Shown here piece by piece: positions 11,101-19,758 of a stretch of DNA of 59,737 nt. The position numbers and the translations under genes are program-made. The stretch is taken from contig DIZL01000075.1 of assembly GCA_002429385.1 (NCBI GenBank), forward strand, positions 1-59,737, read 5' to 3'. Positions within the stretch are counted from its first letter, which is position 1. Every line of letters starts with the position of its first letter. The notes beneath the pieces were generated by a model. That model was given only the letters and a program-made list of their open reading frames with translations, had not been told where the DNA came from and made no database searches. This DNA comes from Prolixibacteraceae bacterium UBA6029 (lineage in GTDB: Bacteria > Bacteroidota > Bacteroidia > Bacteroidales > Prolixibacteraceae).

Positions 11101-14100
11101 GCTACTCCTTTAGGAACCTATTCGGACAATAACTCCGCATGGAATTTCTATTCAACAGCGGCATATTCAATTGCAACGTCAGGAACCTATACCCTGAAAT
11201 TTGAATCCGTTTCTTCAAACAATGGAACCGGTCCACCAGACGGCGGAAACTTCCTGGATGATATTAACGTAACTTGTCCATCGTCCATCTGCGGAATCAA
11301 GTACAACGACCTCAATGGTGACGGTCAGAAGCAGGCTGCTGAACCTGTACTTCCAAACTGGGAAATCAAATTGGCCGGACCGCTTACAATGACTGTAACC
11401 ACAGGTGCCGACGGAAGCTATTGTTTTAATAACCTGACTCCCGGAACATATACAGTTTCAGAAACACCGCAAGGGGGTTGGACACAATCATTCCCTGCCG
11501 GTTCAGGAACTCATACGGTCACCCTCACTGTCGGACAAAGTGTAATTAATCAGGATTTCGGCAACCACCTGGCAACGTCTAGTTCACCCTGTACTGATTT
11601 TGAAGACGGTACAGTAGGCACCTGGCAGGTTGACAACACACTATCTTCCATTATACAGGACGGGACGAATCATTACATTCAAACGACCGACGAATCCGGT
11701 GCATCGTCATTATTCAATACCAGCGCCCCATTAACCGGGGACTGGACCAATCAGCTGGTCAATGGTTGTGGCTCGTTGTGCTTTGATGTCAATTTCCTGT
11801 TCGCTGGGAATCCTTATGGCGGAGTAAATCCACCATCAACGTTTACCCCATATATCGCAATCACAGGGAACGGTTTTTCGGCCTACTTTGTAACCAATCC
11901 AATTTCGGCTGGTTCTGGCTGGCATACATACTGCGCTCCTTTGAACTATCTTAATCTGGATGGCACGCTGCCCGCCAATTCCAATGGTCATTGGGTAATG
12001 GGAGTGGGTTCAAATTCTGATTGGAATTCACTACTGAGCAATGTAACCCGGGTTAGCCTGCCGGTTGATCCTACCAGCTATCAGGGCGAACAGTTTGGCT
12101 ACGATAATATTTGCCTCAAAAATACGGGGGACTGCACAGTACCATGCTGTGACAAGGTAACCGTTGAGCCTCTTTTGGATGCTTCCGGAAAAACAACTTG
12201 CTGTGCCAAAATCACTGCCACCTGCGAAGTAAAATCGATTGGTGTAACGGTAACTAACGGAACGCTCAGTTCTGTGAGCTGGAACTGTTCAGCGACTATC
12301 CCTTCTGATTATATCGGCCAGTCTGCTGTTACTTTTATTCCGAATGGCTGCGCTCCAATCCTAACAACCTGTGTCAATGCAAAAGTATCAGGAGTTGTAA
12401 CTATTACCTACGACATTGTATTTTCGGACGGAGAAACATGCCAGAAAAAGGTAGAAATGAATTGTGGAGTTCCTCCACCAAGTTGCTGCGACCAGGTAAA
12501 GGTTGAACCTGTTGTTGATGCTTCAGGTAAAGCTGCTTGCAGTGCCAAAATCACTACTACCTGCGAAGTCAAAGCGATTGCGGTAACAGTCACTAATGGC
12601 ACGCTCAGCTCGGCAAACTGGAACTGTACGACGGCTATTCCAACCGGATTTATCGGCTTATCAGCTTACACCTTTGCACCGGGAAGCTGCCTGCCTGAAA
12701 TGACAACCAGTGTGGATGCCATCGCTTCAGGAACAGTAACGGTTACCTACGACATTACCTTTTCGAATGGTGATATATGCCAAAAGAGTGTACAATTGGA
12801 TTGTAGTGTGCCTTTGTGCTGCGATAAAGTAACCGTTGAGCCGGTAGTTGACGCTACGGGTAAGGCGAGTTGCTGTGCCAAAATCACGGCCACCTGCGAA
12901 GTTAAAGCGATTGCCGTAACCGTAACCAATGGTAAGCTCCGCTCCGCGAACTGGAATTGTCCGACTACAATCCCAACCGGTTATGTTGGTCAATCGGCCT
13001 ATACATTTGCTCCCGGAGGCTGCATCCCGGTATTGACAACCTGTGTCGATGCCATAAATTCAGGAATGGTGATGATCACCTACGACATCGATTTTGCCAA
13101 CGGAGAAACTTGTCAAAAGACCATCAGGCTGGACTGCGCAGTAGCCTCTGATTGTGTTAATGCTCCAACAGGTTTGGTTTTATGGTTGACCGGAGATGAC
13201 AACACAAGCGACATTTCAGGCCTAAATAATAACGGAACACTCGCTGGTGGTGCAACTTATTCGACCGGCAAAGTAGCCGCTGCATTCAAAGTTGGCAATT
13301 TTCTGGACAAGATTTCTGTCGCCGATAATTCATCCCTGAATTTCGGAACAGGCAATTTCTCTGCTGATGCATGGTTTAAGACCACTGACAATATCCATTT
13401 TATTTCAATTGCCGATAAAAGTGTATCGTCTGGAAACAACATGATAGGGTACAGACTGTTTATCATTCAAGGGTATTTATACTTCCAAATGGGAGATGGT
13501 TCAGTACCTCTTAGTGAGTATGTACAGACAGTTCAGCTAGCTGATGGAGTATGGCATTTTGTTGGAGTAACCATCGACCGGAAACTTACCGATGGTGGGA
13601 AACTATATATTGATGGTTCGCCTGTTTTGACTTTCGACCCGACGACTAAACCAAATTCGATTTCAAACACGATCCCGCTGACTGTAGGCGGGAATAATAT
13701 GGTGAATCTAACTGCATCGAATCAGTTTACCTTTTATCTGGATGAAGTTGAACTCTTTAACCGTGCTATTACCGGAACCGAAATCTCTTCCATTTTTAAC
13801 GCCGGAAGCGCTGGAAAGTGCAAATTGGGCTCCATTTGCGGAACAAAATTCAATGATCTGAACGGCAATGGACGAAGAGATAAGGACGAACCTGGAATTC
13901 CGGATTGGAAGATCGTAATTGGAGGAACTGCTGATTTAAGTACCGTTACCGACAAGGATGGCAACTTCTGCTTCTACAATCTGGAGCCGGGTGAATACAA
14001 AATTGGCGAAGAAACGCGAAATGGCTGGCAACAAATCCTTCCATCAGCTCCCGGAACCTATACAGTAACACTTCCAGCAGGACAAAACCTTGCCGGTATC

Positions 14101-17100
14101 AACTTCGGAAACAGGTTAATACCTCAAACCGGTTCAATCTGCGGATCAAAGTTTAATGACTTAAACGGCAATGGAATCAGAGATAACGATGAACCCGGAA
14201 TCGGGGATTGGACAATCCATTTGGCCGGTGTTGCCGACTTAACCGTCACAACCGACAAAAATGGGGACTTTTGTTTCAATGACCTGAAACCCGGAACCTA
14301 CAAGCTTAGTGAAGAATCACGGACTGGCTGGCTGCAAATGGAACCTGCAGGAGGATATTACGCCATAGTTCTCGAAGCAGGCGACAACCTAATCAACCAG
14401 GACTTCGGAAACATGCTGGACTCGAAACCGGGCTCCATTTGCGGAATAAAATTCAATGACCTGAACGGGAACGGTACCCAGGATTCGAATGAACCCGGAT
14501 TACCGAACTGGACAATCAACCTGAACGGATTAGCAACAATGACCGCTGTGACCGATGGAAAAGGCAGGTTCTGTTTTACCGATTTGAAACCTGGCACTTA
14601 TACGCTTTCGGAAACGAACCAGCCTCTATGGCATCAAACGGCACCCCGAGTACTCGGGGGAACTTATACAATAACTCTGGTTGCTGACGAGCATCTCGAA
14701 AATCAGAACTTTGGCAATCAACACGATCTGGAGTGTGTAACTCCTCCGATCGGAATGTTAGGCTGGTGGCCGGGTGACGACAATGCCAATGACATATCAT
14801 CGAATGGCGACTATGGGACATTGGTCAATGGGGCAACTTTTGCACCGGGAATGGTTGGTTCAGCTTTTAGTCTGATGGGATCAACCGACTATATAAGCAT
14901 ACCTGACCGTCCGCAGTTAAACCCTGGCAACGGAGATTTTACTATCGATTGCTGGATTAAGACTTCAGAGGCCGTTGGAACCTTTGCGATCCTCGACAAA
15001 CAAGCATTTGATGCCAACCAGAATGTTTCAGGATATGGGCTATATGTTGTGGATGGCTTTCTGCAATTGCGCCTGTCAGATTCAGCGGGGAATGGCTTTG
15101 GTGCGGCCTTGTTTAACGACAATACTACAATGATTGCCGATGGGCTATGGCATTTCGTTGCGGTTACCATACAACAGGGAACTAATCATGCAGTTACCTT
15201 AATTGTTGATGGTGAAACAGGTGTTGGAAATACCTGGGGTTTACCATACCTGAACTACAGCAACAATGCTCCTCTTCGCATTGGGGAGGCATATTACAGC
15301 GCTTATTCAAATAACTCACCAGCAGGTCACTATCATAACTTCCAGGGACTGATTGATGAAGTAGAATTTATCCTTGGTGCAGTTTCTCAAACAGAATTAG
15401 CCGGAATTTATAATGCCGGAAGCGCCGGAAAATGCAAGCCTGCTGTACTGCTTGGGTCCATTTGCGGACGCAAATTTAATGACAAGAACGGCAATGGCCT
15501 GATTGATGCCAGGGGCGATGGTGAACCGGGAATACCAAACTGGACCATCAAACTGACCGGTGCAGCAAATATGACCGCTACGACTGATGCAGTCGGCAAC
15601 TTCTGTTTCAACAACCTGCCATCCGGACAATACACCATTGCTGAAGTTAATCAGCCAGGATGGATACAGACCGCGCCGTTGAACCCGAATACTTACACAG
15701 TAACACTTAACCCGGGTGAACATATCGAGGTACTTAATTTCGGAAATAAGGTTGATCCTACCTTCGGTTGTGTACCATCACCAGCAGGGTTGGTTGGTTG
15801 GTGGCCTTTGGACGGACATGCCAGGGATATTTCAGGATTGAATAACCATGGAACACTTGAGGGCGGTGCAAGTTATGTGAGCGGTAAAGTTGCGCAAGGT
15901 CTCAACGTCGTCAATAGTGCAGACTATATTTCGGTTCCGGATAATTCTTCCTTGAACTTCGGAACAAGTACTAACTTCTCGATCGATGCCTGGATTAAAA
16001 CCAAAGACAGGGGAGACATCAATTACGATTTGGAAATTGTGGATAAATCAGTAATGTCTTACGACTATACCAATCCTTATTATCTCGGCTATGACTTGAG
16101 AACTCACCATGGAAATTTAGATCTCCTTATGGGTACAGGTTCATCATGGCATTACTATTCCACGACTAATTTGAATTTTGCAGATGGGAACTGGCACTTA
16201 GTTGCCGTGACTGTTGACAGAACCAATAGTTCAGGTGGAAGAATGTATGTGGATGGCAACATGGTTTTAACTTTCGATCCAACCATTATTTCAAACTCGA
16301 TTTCAAACACTGCACCTTTGATAATAGCAGGACATAGTATAGATCATTATCTTACTTCTCCTTACGAAGATCAAGTTGATGAAGTGGAACTGTTCAATCG
16401 TGCCATTACCGGTGATGAAATCAATTCCATCTATAACGCCGGAAGTTCCGGAAAGTGTAAATTGGGAACTATTTGCGGAATGAAGTTCAACGACCTGAAT
16501 GGCAATGGCAAAATGGATGCAGGCGAACCCGGAATATCCGGTTGGCTGATCAACCTGAGCGGTGATACGAATACGACTGTCTTAACCGACAAAGAAGGCC
16601 GCTATTGTTTCACCAATTTGACTCCGGGCCAATACAAGATTGGGGAAGAAGTACGCGAAGGCTGGACACAAACAGCGCCAGGCACTCCGGGAAACTTCAC
16701 GTTAACGCTCCCTGCAGGTGGAAACCTCACAGGCTACTACTTCGGAAATACATACCGAAATACTACCGGTTGTGTTACCCCACCTTTAGGAATGGTGGCC
16801 TGGTGGCCACTGGATGAAACTGACATTTCAAAAACAGGCTCAATATCGAACGATCTGGCAGGATTTAACAACATCGGTATGCGGATAAATGGTCCGACAC
16901 CCGTTCCCGGAATGGTTTTGAGTGGATTGCAGTTCAACGGCGCCAATTATGTAGAAGTCCCTGACCAGGCTGAACTCAACTTCGGTACCGGAGACTTCTC
17001 GTTCGATGCCTGGATTCAGACTACTATGACCACTGGTGCAGGTGATCTTGTTGACAAACGTTCAACTGACAATGGGTACTCGGGTTATTCCTTTTTCATA

Positions 17101-19623
17101 AACGATGGAAAACTCAGTCTGGAATTAGCAAACGGGACGTTAACGAATTATGTATCACCAGTATTTGTAGCAGATGGGAAATGGCATCATGTGGCAGTTA
17201 CTGTTTCAAGAGCCAATCCGAAAGGAATACTTTTCTATATTGATGGTGTTCCAACGCAATATGGCGATCCGACAACACACTTGGGGTCACTTGACGTCAA
17301 GGGTCCGCTAAGGCTTGGCAGTCAGTCGTTCGCTGCAGGATATTTGTTCTCTGGAATTCTGGATGAGGTAGAATTGTTCAACCGTGTGATTACGAAGGAT
17401 GAAATTGCTTCCATTTTTAACGCCGGAAGTTCAGGAAAATGCAAACTTGGGTCTATCTGTGGAGCCAAATATAACGACCTGAACGGCAACGGACGTCGGG
17501 ATGATGGCGAACCTGGAATTCCTGATTGGCAGATCATGCTAGATGGTACGGCCAGATTAACTGCGGTAACTGACAAGGAGGGCAACTATTGCTTCACCAA
17601 CCTGGTACCGGGAGATTACAAAATCCATGAAGAATTGCGGCCCGACTGGCAGCAAAAGGCTCCGGCTGAAGGTTACTATGGAGTAACACTAACCTCAGGA
17701 CAGAATATGACCGGAAAGGATTTTGGGAACATGCTCAACTCCCAGCTTGGGTCCATCTGCGGAATGAAATTTAATGACCTGAATGGTAACGGCATCCGCG
17801 ATAAAGATGAACCCGGAATACCGGACTGGACCATCCTACTTGGAGGCACTGCAGATTTCAGTGTACAGACCGATAAAAACGGGGAATTTTGTTTCCTCAA
17901 CCTGAAACCAGGAACTTATAAAATCGGGGAGCAAGCACGGGATAGCTGGATTCAAACGGCACCTTCGTCAAGTTACTTCACGATTGAATTAAAAACGGGA
18001 GATCATATCACCGGAAAGGAATTTGGAAACATGCTCGATCCCAAAACAGGTTCCATCTGCGGAATGAAATTCAATGATGTGAATGGCAACGGAATAATGG
18101 ATAATGGTGAACTGGGTATACCGGACTGGACAATCAACCTGACCGGCCCTGCCAATATGACCATGCAAACCGACAAAAGAGGCAATTTCTGTTTCACTAA
18201 TTTACCGGCTGGAACGTACATTGTCTCCGAAGGTAACCGCTCCGGCTGGTATCAGACAACACCTGAATCAGGTATGTATTCAGTTACTCTGAAACCAGGC
18301 GATAGTGTAATCCGGATGAATTTTGGAAACACAAATGATCCATGTTTCAATGAACCCAAACTCTGGTCGCCACTAGGACCGGGAATCAATGACATCGTAT
18401 TGGCGCTTACTGTCAGCGGAACCGACCTCTATGCGGGTGGAAAGTTTGATACCTTCAATGGTTATGCTGATGACGTCGCAAAATGGAATGGGACAGGTTG
18501 GTCTGCCTTACAAAACTATGGAGTAAGCAGCTGGGTATATTCACTCGCGTCAAAAGGATCTGATGTATATATAGGTGGAATTTTCGGCAATGCCGGCTGG
18601 ACACCAGTGCTGGATATTACAAAATGGGATGGCACAACCTTTTCCGCTCTGGGTGGTGGATTAAATACCTATGTCAGATCACTTACAGTCCTGGGTAATG
18701 ATGTCTATGCCGGGGGAGTTTTTCTTTCATCCGGAATGCTAAGTGCAAATCATATCGCAAAATGGGATGGGACAAGCTGGTCGGCATTGAATTCAGGGAC
18801 AAACGGAGCGGTTCTGGCGCTTACATCGATTGGTGGAGATCTTTATGCAGGAGGACAATTCACAACAGCAGGAGGCCTGACTGCCAATCGAATTGCAAAA
18901 TGGAATGGCGCCAATTGGTCAGTACTTGGAAGTGGATTGAATGGCGATGTAGAAGCCCTGGCTGTTGACGGTTCTATTCTTTATGCCGGCGGATCTTTCA
19001 CACTTGCAGGAGGTACAACTGTAAATCGGATTGCAAAATGGGATGGAACAAGCTGGACAGCGCTTGGAAGTGGAATGAACGGTGAAGTGACTTCGCTTGC
19101 GGTAATGGGAGGAGAACTTTATGCCGGAGGTACTTTTACTACCGCCGGAGGAATTACCGCCAATCGGATAGCAAAATGGGATGGTTCAACATGGACTGCA
19201 CTCGGCGCTGGCATGAACAACGAAGTCCGTGCACTTGCCTTTATTGGAAATGACCTCTATGCAGGTGGAGATTTCACCACTGCTGATGGTGTGAGTGCAA
19301 AATATGTTGCAAAGTATTCCTGTAAAGCTTCAACTTCGGCTCCTGAAACTAAACTCCAGCTATATTACCAGTTGGATCAGAATTATCCCAACCCGTTCAG
19401 TTCCACCACAACGATTGGCTATTCCGTTCCGCAAACAAGTCTGGTAAACATTAGTGTATCTGACATTTACGGAAAAGAAATCAAAGTTTTGGTCAACGGG
19501 GAGAAAGATCCCGGACACTATAATATTGTTTTCGACCGGCAGGACCTGGTCCCCGGAATTTATTTCTATACACTTAGAACAACAGGGTTCATCCAAAGCA
19601 AGAAGATGATTATAATGAAGTAA
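5116..19623 (+). CDS. Giant modular T9SS-exported surface protein (SdrD-B-like, LamG, two propellers)
   Basis: The protein has 4835 residues. The N-terminus is a long signal sequence ending at THA-QW (residue ~44); a start at M21 would give a more usual length. Seven BNR-like repeats follow (about 52-335). Then come 14 SdrD-B-like modules, each opening with (S/T)ICGxK(F/Y) and a calcium-loop sequence like NDxNGNGxxDxxEPG, the first at residue 340. Between them are five LamG/concanavalin-like domains (about 818-1042, 2680-2905, 3210-3442, 3554-3782 and 3885-4108), two Ig-like modules (ITGTTPGS...), a Big_2-like module, a DUF642-like module (about 1890-2050), and three tandem Cys-rich repeats (2344-2675). 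A second set of seven propeller-like repeats (about 4424-4737) precedes a T9SS type A sorting domain (about 4751-4835, NYPNPF...GIYFYTL). It is most likely exported by type IX secretion and anchored or released at the surface for adhesion or glycan binding. No catalytic motif is seen. A terminator follows directly. Confidence 0.92.
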   Translation: MKNLYLLFVTRSVIFPVSKLMSGLRSIAILYLFLLMSGSTAHAQWVVQTGGSSVNTLFANGTTIIGGTNGAGSIFYGSGSGTNWYSTLNPGIPTGADVRAFGANSSYVFAGSQSGLFRCINDGNYSSWTNVLAGGYWSLLVNGSEIFAGTLGAGVFHSTDNGANWTQSMSGMESYPDPYALVSNGTYLFAGMYAGNGSVNSPDAGVYRSDDNGVTWTQKINGLTNHDVFSLAVKGGYLFAGTNGGIFRSSDNGDHWTFLADGAVHTIKIVCNSDIYAGLLNNGGVSRSSDDGVTWTSYSTGMNQVAVMSLALIGPDLFAGTLGQGVFKANIGDCPASTSSICGTKYNDINGNGLQDNGEPGLQGWTINLAYSSAAGGPVTLTTTTGANGSYCFDNLTANTYTISETQQSGWTQISPAAPGTHIVILATGISASGQDFGNQQILGSICGLKFNDINGDGIQNNGEPGLSGWTINLTYNLATGPVTVTTTTDATGNYCFNNLGAGSYAVSETQKSGWTQTFPAAPGTYSIRLSLGLNLVGQNFGNQQILGSICGMKFNDINGDGIQNNGEPGLSGWTINLTYGGLAAAVTLTTTTGADGSYCFNNLTANTYTVSETQQSGWTQISPAVPGTYSVNLTSGLNVVNQNFGNHFCIPTITGTTPGSTCGTGTVTLGATASSGTINWYNTLAGGTLLGTGNSFLTPSIATTTTYYVDATSACGTTAVRTAVVATFIAIPTAILTSSDADNTFNAGTSVTFTAGGGTNYDFRVNGASVQNGVSNTYTTSTLTNGQVVDVIVTNSSGCIVTSSGITNSVIQTACINPPANMIAWWSLDETDISNTGSISNDLAGFNNVGARTNSPVPVPAMVLGGLQFDGIDDYVEVPDHAELNFGLGNLSFDAWILTTTVIGVEELVDKRLSITQGLFGYAFFLNNGKLSLELADGTWANYFSPVFVADGKWHHIAVTVSRTDPNGIIFYLDGVPTPYGDPTSHAASLDNSGKLRIGGNSQGVVYQFKGILDEIEMFNRVITKDEIISIFNAGSAGKCKPKGLLGSICGMKFNDANGNGTQDTGELGLSDWEISLTYLLSGVSTTVKTTTGADGSYCFNDLAAGIYTIKETPKDNWVQKYPVPGTYSITLTTGQKVIDKNFGNYLCNLTITGTTPGSRCGTGTVTLGATASAGTINWYSTLIGGSSLGTGTSYTTPSISTTTTYYAEATDNGCTTAVRTAVVATVKAIPIVSAPVSVNVGSTITLSPTTGGTWTSSNPFIASVTNTGVVTGLSAGTATFTFTNTITGCNATTSSVTVVGLLNCDQLSATASKVIPGDCLWSLSLTQPANLTGISAIQVLALSPNQFATGTGLGSAYTSWLASGTFATGETYYPPTGIVSGGNLSNFLTMNLSYVTSPQTIVVNWLDATGKVVCSKSIQLNCQTTCVGVINEAVTCVGNNYNLAYSFTNNATYPIHTIDYSVQSPGSVTISPTTVILATDVASTSNSGIQNILISGAVPGDHVSIVARFMKSTGCCWCFDTLHLIIPTCPTVCDSLSIQAQGTPEGCCYSVSLTNNSSTKFSNVQFELLSGGIFGSMSTATSGFAMTNVTPFNLINLVKLPPVSGVIGNGTFTNALNMCIRQYTSPNQVVEVRWMKDGKVICRDTLRFNCIGHPTAVGCSQPLEGTLECLKDGTVKYNFRIQNNSNFDATGFNISPTASNVTFSQTAFSNVPILSGGQVSTVQSIILSGAGVGQGQNICFTITIFKAISGTGSTVYSDCCHTDTICVVSPVCGEQLGSICGMKFSDDNGNGSQDTGELGLAGWTISLTSYNLLGAATTVTAITDATGAYCFTNLAADTYTIKETQKSGWTQTFPAGTGIYSITLTAGAKIENQNFGNQQIPTNIPCVYLCNTDFEQFLGVTPPSGFSWFPQANIPCWKTTASDGLIEIWHTGFGLVPAYTGNYFAELNATQVGTLYQTFTANAPQSVIVSFAHRGRYAGLDVMKVSIVDPGGTATPLGTYSDNNSAWNFYSTAAYSIATSGTYTLKFESVSSNNGTGPPDGGNFLDDINVTCPSSICGIKYNDLNGDGQKQAAEPVLPNWEIKLAGPLTMTVTTGADGSYCFNNLTPGTYTVSETPQGGWTQSFPAGSGTHTVTLTVGQSVINQDFGNHLATSSSPCTDFEDGTVGTWQVDNTLSSIIQDGTNHYIQTTDESGASSLFNTSAPLTGDWTNQLVNGCGSLCFDVNFLFAGNPYGGVNPPSTFTPYIAITGNGFSAYFVTNPISAGSGWHTYCAPLNYLNLDGTLPANSNGHWVMGVGSNSDWNSLLSNVTRVSLPVDPTSYQGEQFGYDNICLKNTGDCTVPCCDKVTVEPLLDASGKTTCCAKITATCEVKSIGVTVTNGTLSSVSWNCSATIPSDYIGQSAVTFIPNGCAPILTTCVNAKVSGVVTITYDIVFSDGETCQKKVEMNCGVPPPSCCDQVKVEPVVDASGKAACSAKITTTCEVKAIAVTVTNGTLSSANWNCTTAIPTGFIGLSAYTFAPGSCLPEMTTSVDAIASGTVTVTYDITFSNGDICQKSVQLDCSVPLCCDKVTVEPVVDATGKASCCAKITATCEVKAIAVTVTNGKLRSANWNCPTTIPTGYVGQSAYTFAPGGCIPVLTTCVDAINSGMVMITYDIDFANGETCQKTIRLDCAVASDCVNAPTGLVLWLTGDDNTSDISGLNNNGTLAGGATYSTGKVAAAFKVGNFLDKISVADNSSLNFGTGNFSADAWFKTTDNIHFISIADKSVSSGNNMIGYRLFIIQGYLYFQMGDGSVPLSEYVQTVQLADGVWHFVGVTIDRKLTDGGKLYIDGSPVLTFDPTTKPNSISNTIPLTVGGNNMVNLTASNQFTFYLDEVELFNRAITGTEISSIFNAGSAGKCKLGSICGTKFNDLNGNGRRDKDEPGIPDWKIVIGGTADLSTVTDKDGNFCFYNLEPGEYKIGEETRNGWQQILPSAPGTYTVTLPAGQNLAGINFGNRLIPQTGSICGSKFNDLNGNGIRDNDEPGIGDWTIHLAGVADLTVTTDKNGDFCFNDLKPGTYKLSEESRTGWLQMEPAGGYYAIVLEAGDNLINQDFGNMLDSKPGSICGIKFNDLNGNGTQDSNEPGLPNWTINLNGLATMTAVTDGKGRFCFTDLKPGTYTLSETNQPLWHQTAPRVLGGTYTITLVADEHLENQNFGNQHDLECVTPPIGMLGWWPGDDNANDISSNGDYGTLVNGATFAPGMVGSAFSLMGSTDYISIPDRPQLNPGNGDFTIDCWIKTSEAVGTFAILDKQAFDANQNVSGYGLYVVDGFLQLRLSDSAGNGFGAALFNDNTTMIADGLWHFVAVTIQQGTNHAVTLIVDGETGVGNTWGLPYLNYSNNAPLRIGEAYYSAYSNNSPAGHYHNFQGLIDEVEFILGAVSQTELAGIYNAGSAGKCKPAVLLGSICGRKFNDKNGNGLIDARGDGEPGIPNWTIKLTGAANMTATTDAVGNFCFNNLPSGQYTIAEVNQPGWIQTAPLNPNTYTVTLNPGEHIEVLNFGNKVDPTFGCVPSPAGLVGWWPLDGHARDISGLNNHGTLEGGASYVSGKVAQGLNVVNSADYISVPDNSSLNFGTSTNFSIDAWIKTKDRGDINYDLEIVDKSVMSYDYTNPYYLGYDLRTHHGNLDLLMGTGSSWHYYSTTNLNFADGNWHLVAVTVDRTNSSGGRMYVDGNMVLTFDPTIISNSISNTAPLIIAGHSIDHYLTSPYEDQVDEVELFNRAITGDEINSIYNAGSSGKCKLGTICGMKFNDLNGNGKMDAGEPGISGWLINLSGDTNTTVLTDKEGRYCFTNLTPGQYKIGEEVREGWTQTAPGTPGNFTLTLPAGGNLTGYYFGNTYRNTTGCVTPPLGMVAWWPLDETDISKTGSISNDLAGFNNIGMRINGPTPVPGMVLSGLQFNGANYVEVPDQAELNFGTGDFSFDAWIQTTMTTGAGDLVDKRSTDNGYSGYSFFINDGKLSLELANGTLTNYVSPVFVADGKWHHVAVTVSRANPKGILFYIDGVPTQYGDPTTHLGSLDVKGPLRLGSQSFAAGYLFSGILDEVELFNRVITKDEIASIFNAGSSGKCKLGSICGAKYNDLNGNGRRDDGEPGIPDWQIMLDGTARLTAVTDKEGNYCFTNLVPGDYKIHEELRPDWQQKAPAEGYYGVTLTSGQNMTGKDFGNMLNSQLGSICGMKFNDLNGNGIRDKDEPGIPDWTILLGGTADFSVQTDKNGEFCFLNLKPGTYKIGEQARDSWIQTAPSSSYFTIELKTGDHITGKEFGNMLDPKTGSICGMKFNDVNGNGIMDNGELGIPDWTINLTGPANMTMQTDKRGNFCFTNLPAGTYIVSEGNRSGWYQTTPESGMYSVTLKPGDSVIRMNFGNTNDPCFNEPKLWSPLGPGINDIVLALTVSGTDLYAGGKFDTFNGYADDVAKWNGTGWSALQNYGVSSWVYSLASKGSDVYIGGIFGNAGWTPVLDITKWDGTTFSALGGGLNTYVRSLTVLGNDVYAGGVFLSSGMLSANHIAKWDGTSWSALNSGTNGAVLALTSIGGDLYAGGQFTTAGGLTANRIAKWNGANWSVLGSGLNGDVEALAVDGSILYAGGSFTLAGGTTVNRIAKWDGTSWTALGSGMNGEVTSLAVMGGELYAGGTFTTAGGITANRIAKWDGSTWTALGAGMNNEVRALAFIGNDLYAGGDFTTADGVSAKYVAKYSCKASTSAPETKLQLYYQLDQNYPNPFSSTTTIGYSVPQTSLVNISVSDIYGKEIKVLVNGEKDPGHYNIVFDRQDLVPGIYFYTLRTTGFIQSKKMIIMK
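5266..6108 (+). repeat. Seven BNR/propeller-like repeats at the N-terminus of the giant protein
   Basis: About seven units of roughly 40 residues share the pattern 'sLavNGxxlFAGTxxxGvfrSxDnGxxWt', for example EIFAGTLGAGVFHSTDNGANW and FAGTNGGIFRSSDNGDHW. The count fits one seven-bladed propeller. Confidence 0.65.
12145..13140 (+). repeat. Three tandem ~330-bp Cys-rich modules in the giant gene
   Basis: Three consecutive modules of about 110 residues start with CCD(K/Q)V(T/K)VEP or close variants. They share CCAKIT-type, TCEVK and VTVTNG motifs and end in CQK...(D/N)C. The DNA copies are also similar, which suggests recent internal duplication. Each has about nine cysteines, high for an extracellular protein of this kind. 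Confidence 0.8.
14644..14659. repeat. 16-bp perfect palindrome CCCCGAGTACTCGGGG inside the giant gene
   Basis: The palindrome is read as PRVLGG in an SdrD-B-like module. Sister modules have a shorter loop at that point (QTAPLNPNTYTV against QTAPRVLGGTYTI), so it looks like an in-frame insertion into the coding sequence. Confidence 0.7.
18385..19326 (+). repeat. Seven ~45-residue propeller-like repeats near the C-terminus of the giant protein
   Basis: Seven units follow the pattern 'nG.V.aL...G.dLYAGG.Ftta.g..an.IAKWdG..WsaLgsG'. Seven such blades would close one beta-propeller just before the T9SS sorting domain. Confidence 0.75.
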
Positions 19624-19639
19624 TGTTGAGAGATTGATG

Positions 19640-19672
19640 AAAAAAGCCAGAGCTTATTGTTCTGGCTTTTTT
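19640..19672 (+). terminator. Rho-independent terminator of the giant gene
   Basis: Stem AAAAAGCCAGA (19641-19651) pairs with TCTGGCTTTTT (19661-19671) around a 9-base loop and ends in a T-run, 17 bases after the stop codon. Confidence 0.9.
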
Positions 19673-19698
19673 GTTGTTAATGTCTCCATAAAGAGTCA

Positions 19699-19758
19699 TA
19701 CCCGCCTACTACCCGCTCGCTATTATCTGAGCGATATCTATACTATATCTATACTAAT
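19699..19758. repeat. 11-bp periodic array
   Basis: Consecutive 11-mers TACCCGCCTAC and TACCCGCTCGC, and then CGATATCTATA and CTATATCTATA, keep an 11-bp register over about 55 bases. A degenerate inverted counterpart (GGGTAATAGGCGGATAGTA) lies at 19811-19829. The unit sequence differs from those at 39132, 50729 and 59689, but the period is the same. Confidence 0.55.

Noticed and set aside
15397..15723. Long antisense reading frames within the giant gene
   Set aside because: They arise from the biased, repetitive composition of the sense gene and encode no recognisable protein.
6133..18330. Regularly spaced similar segments in the giant gene as a possible CRISPR array
   Set aside because: The segments encode the SdrD-B-like and LamG modules in one open frame, vary in sequence and spacing, and are far longer than CRISPR repeats.
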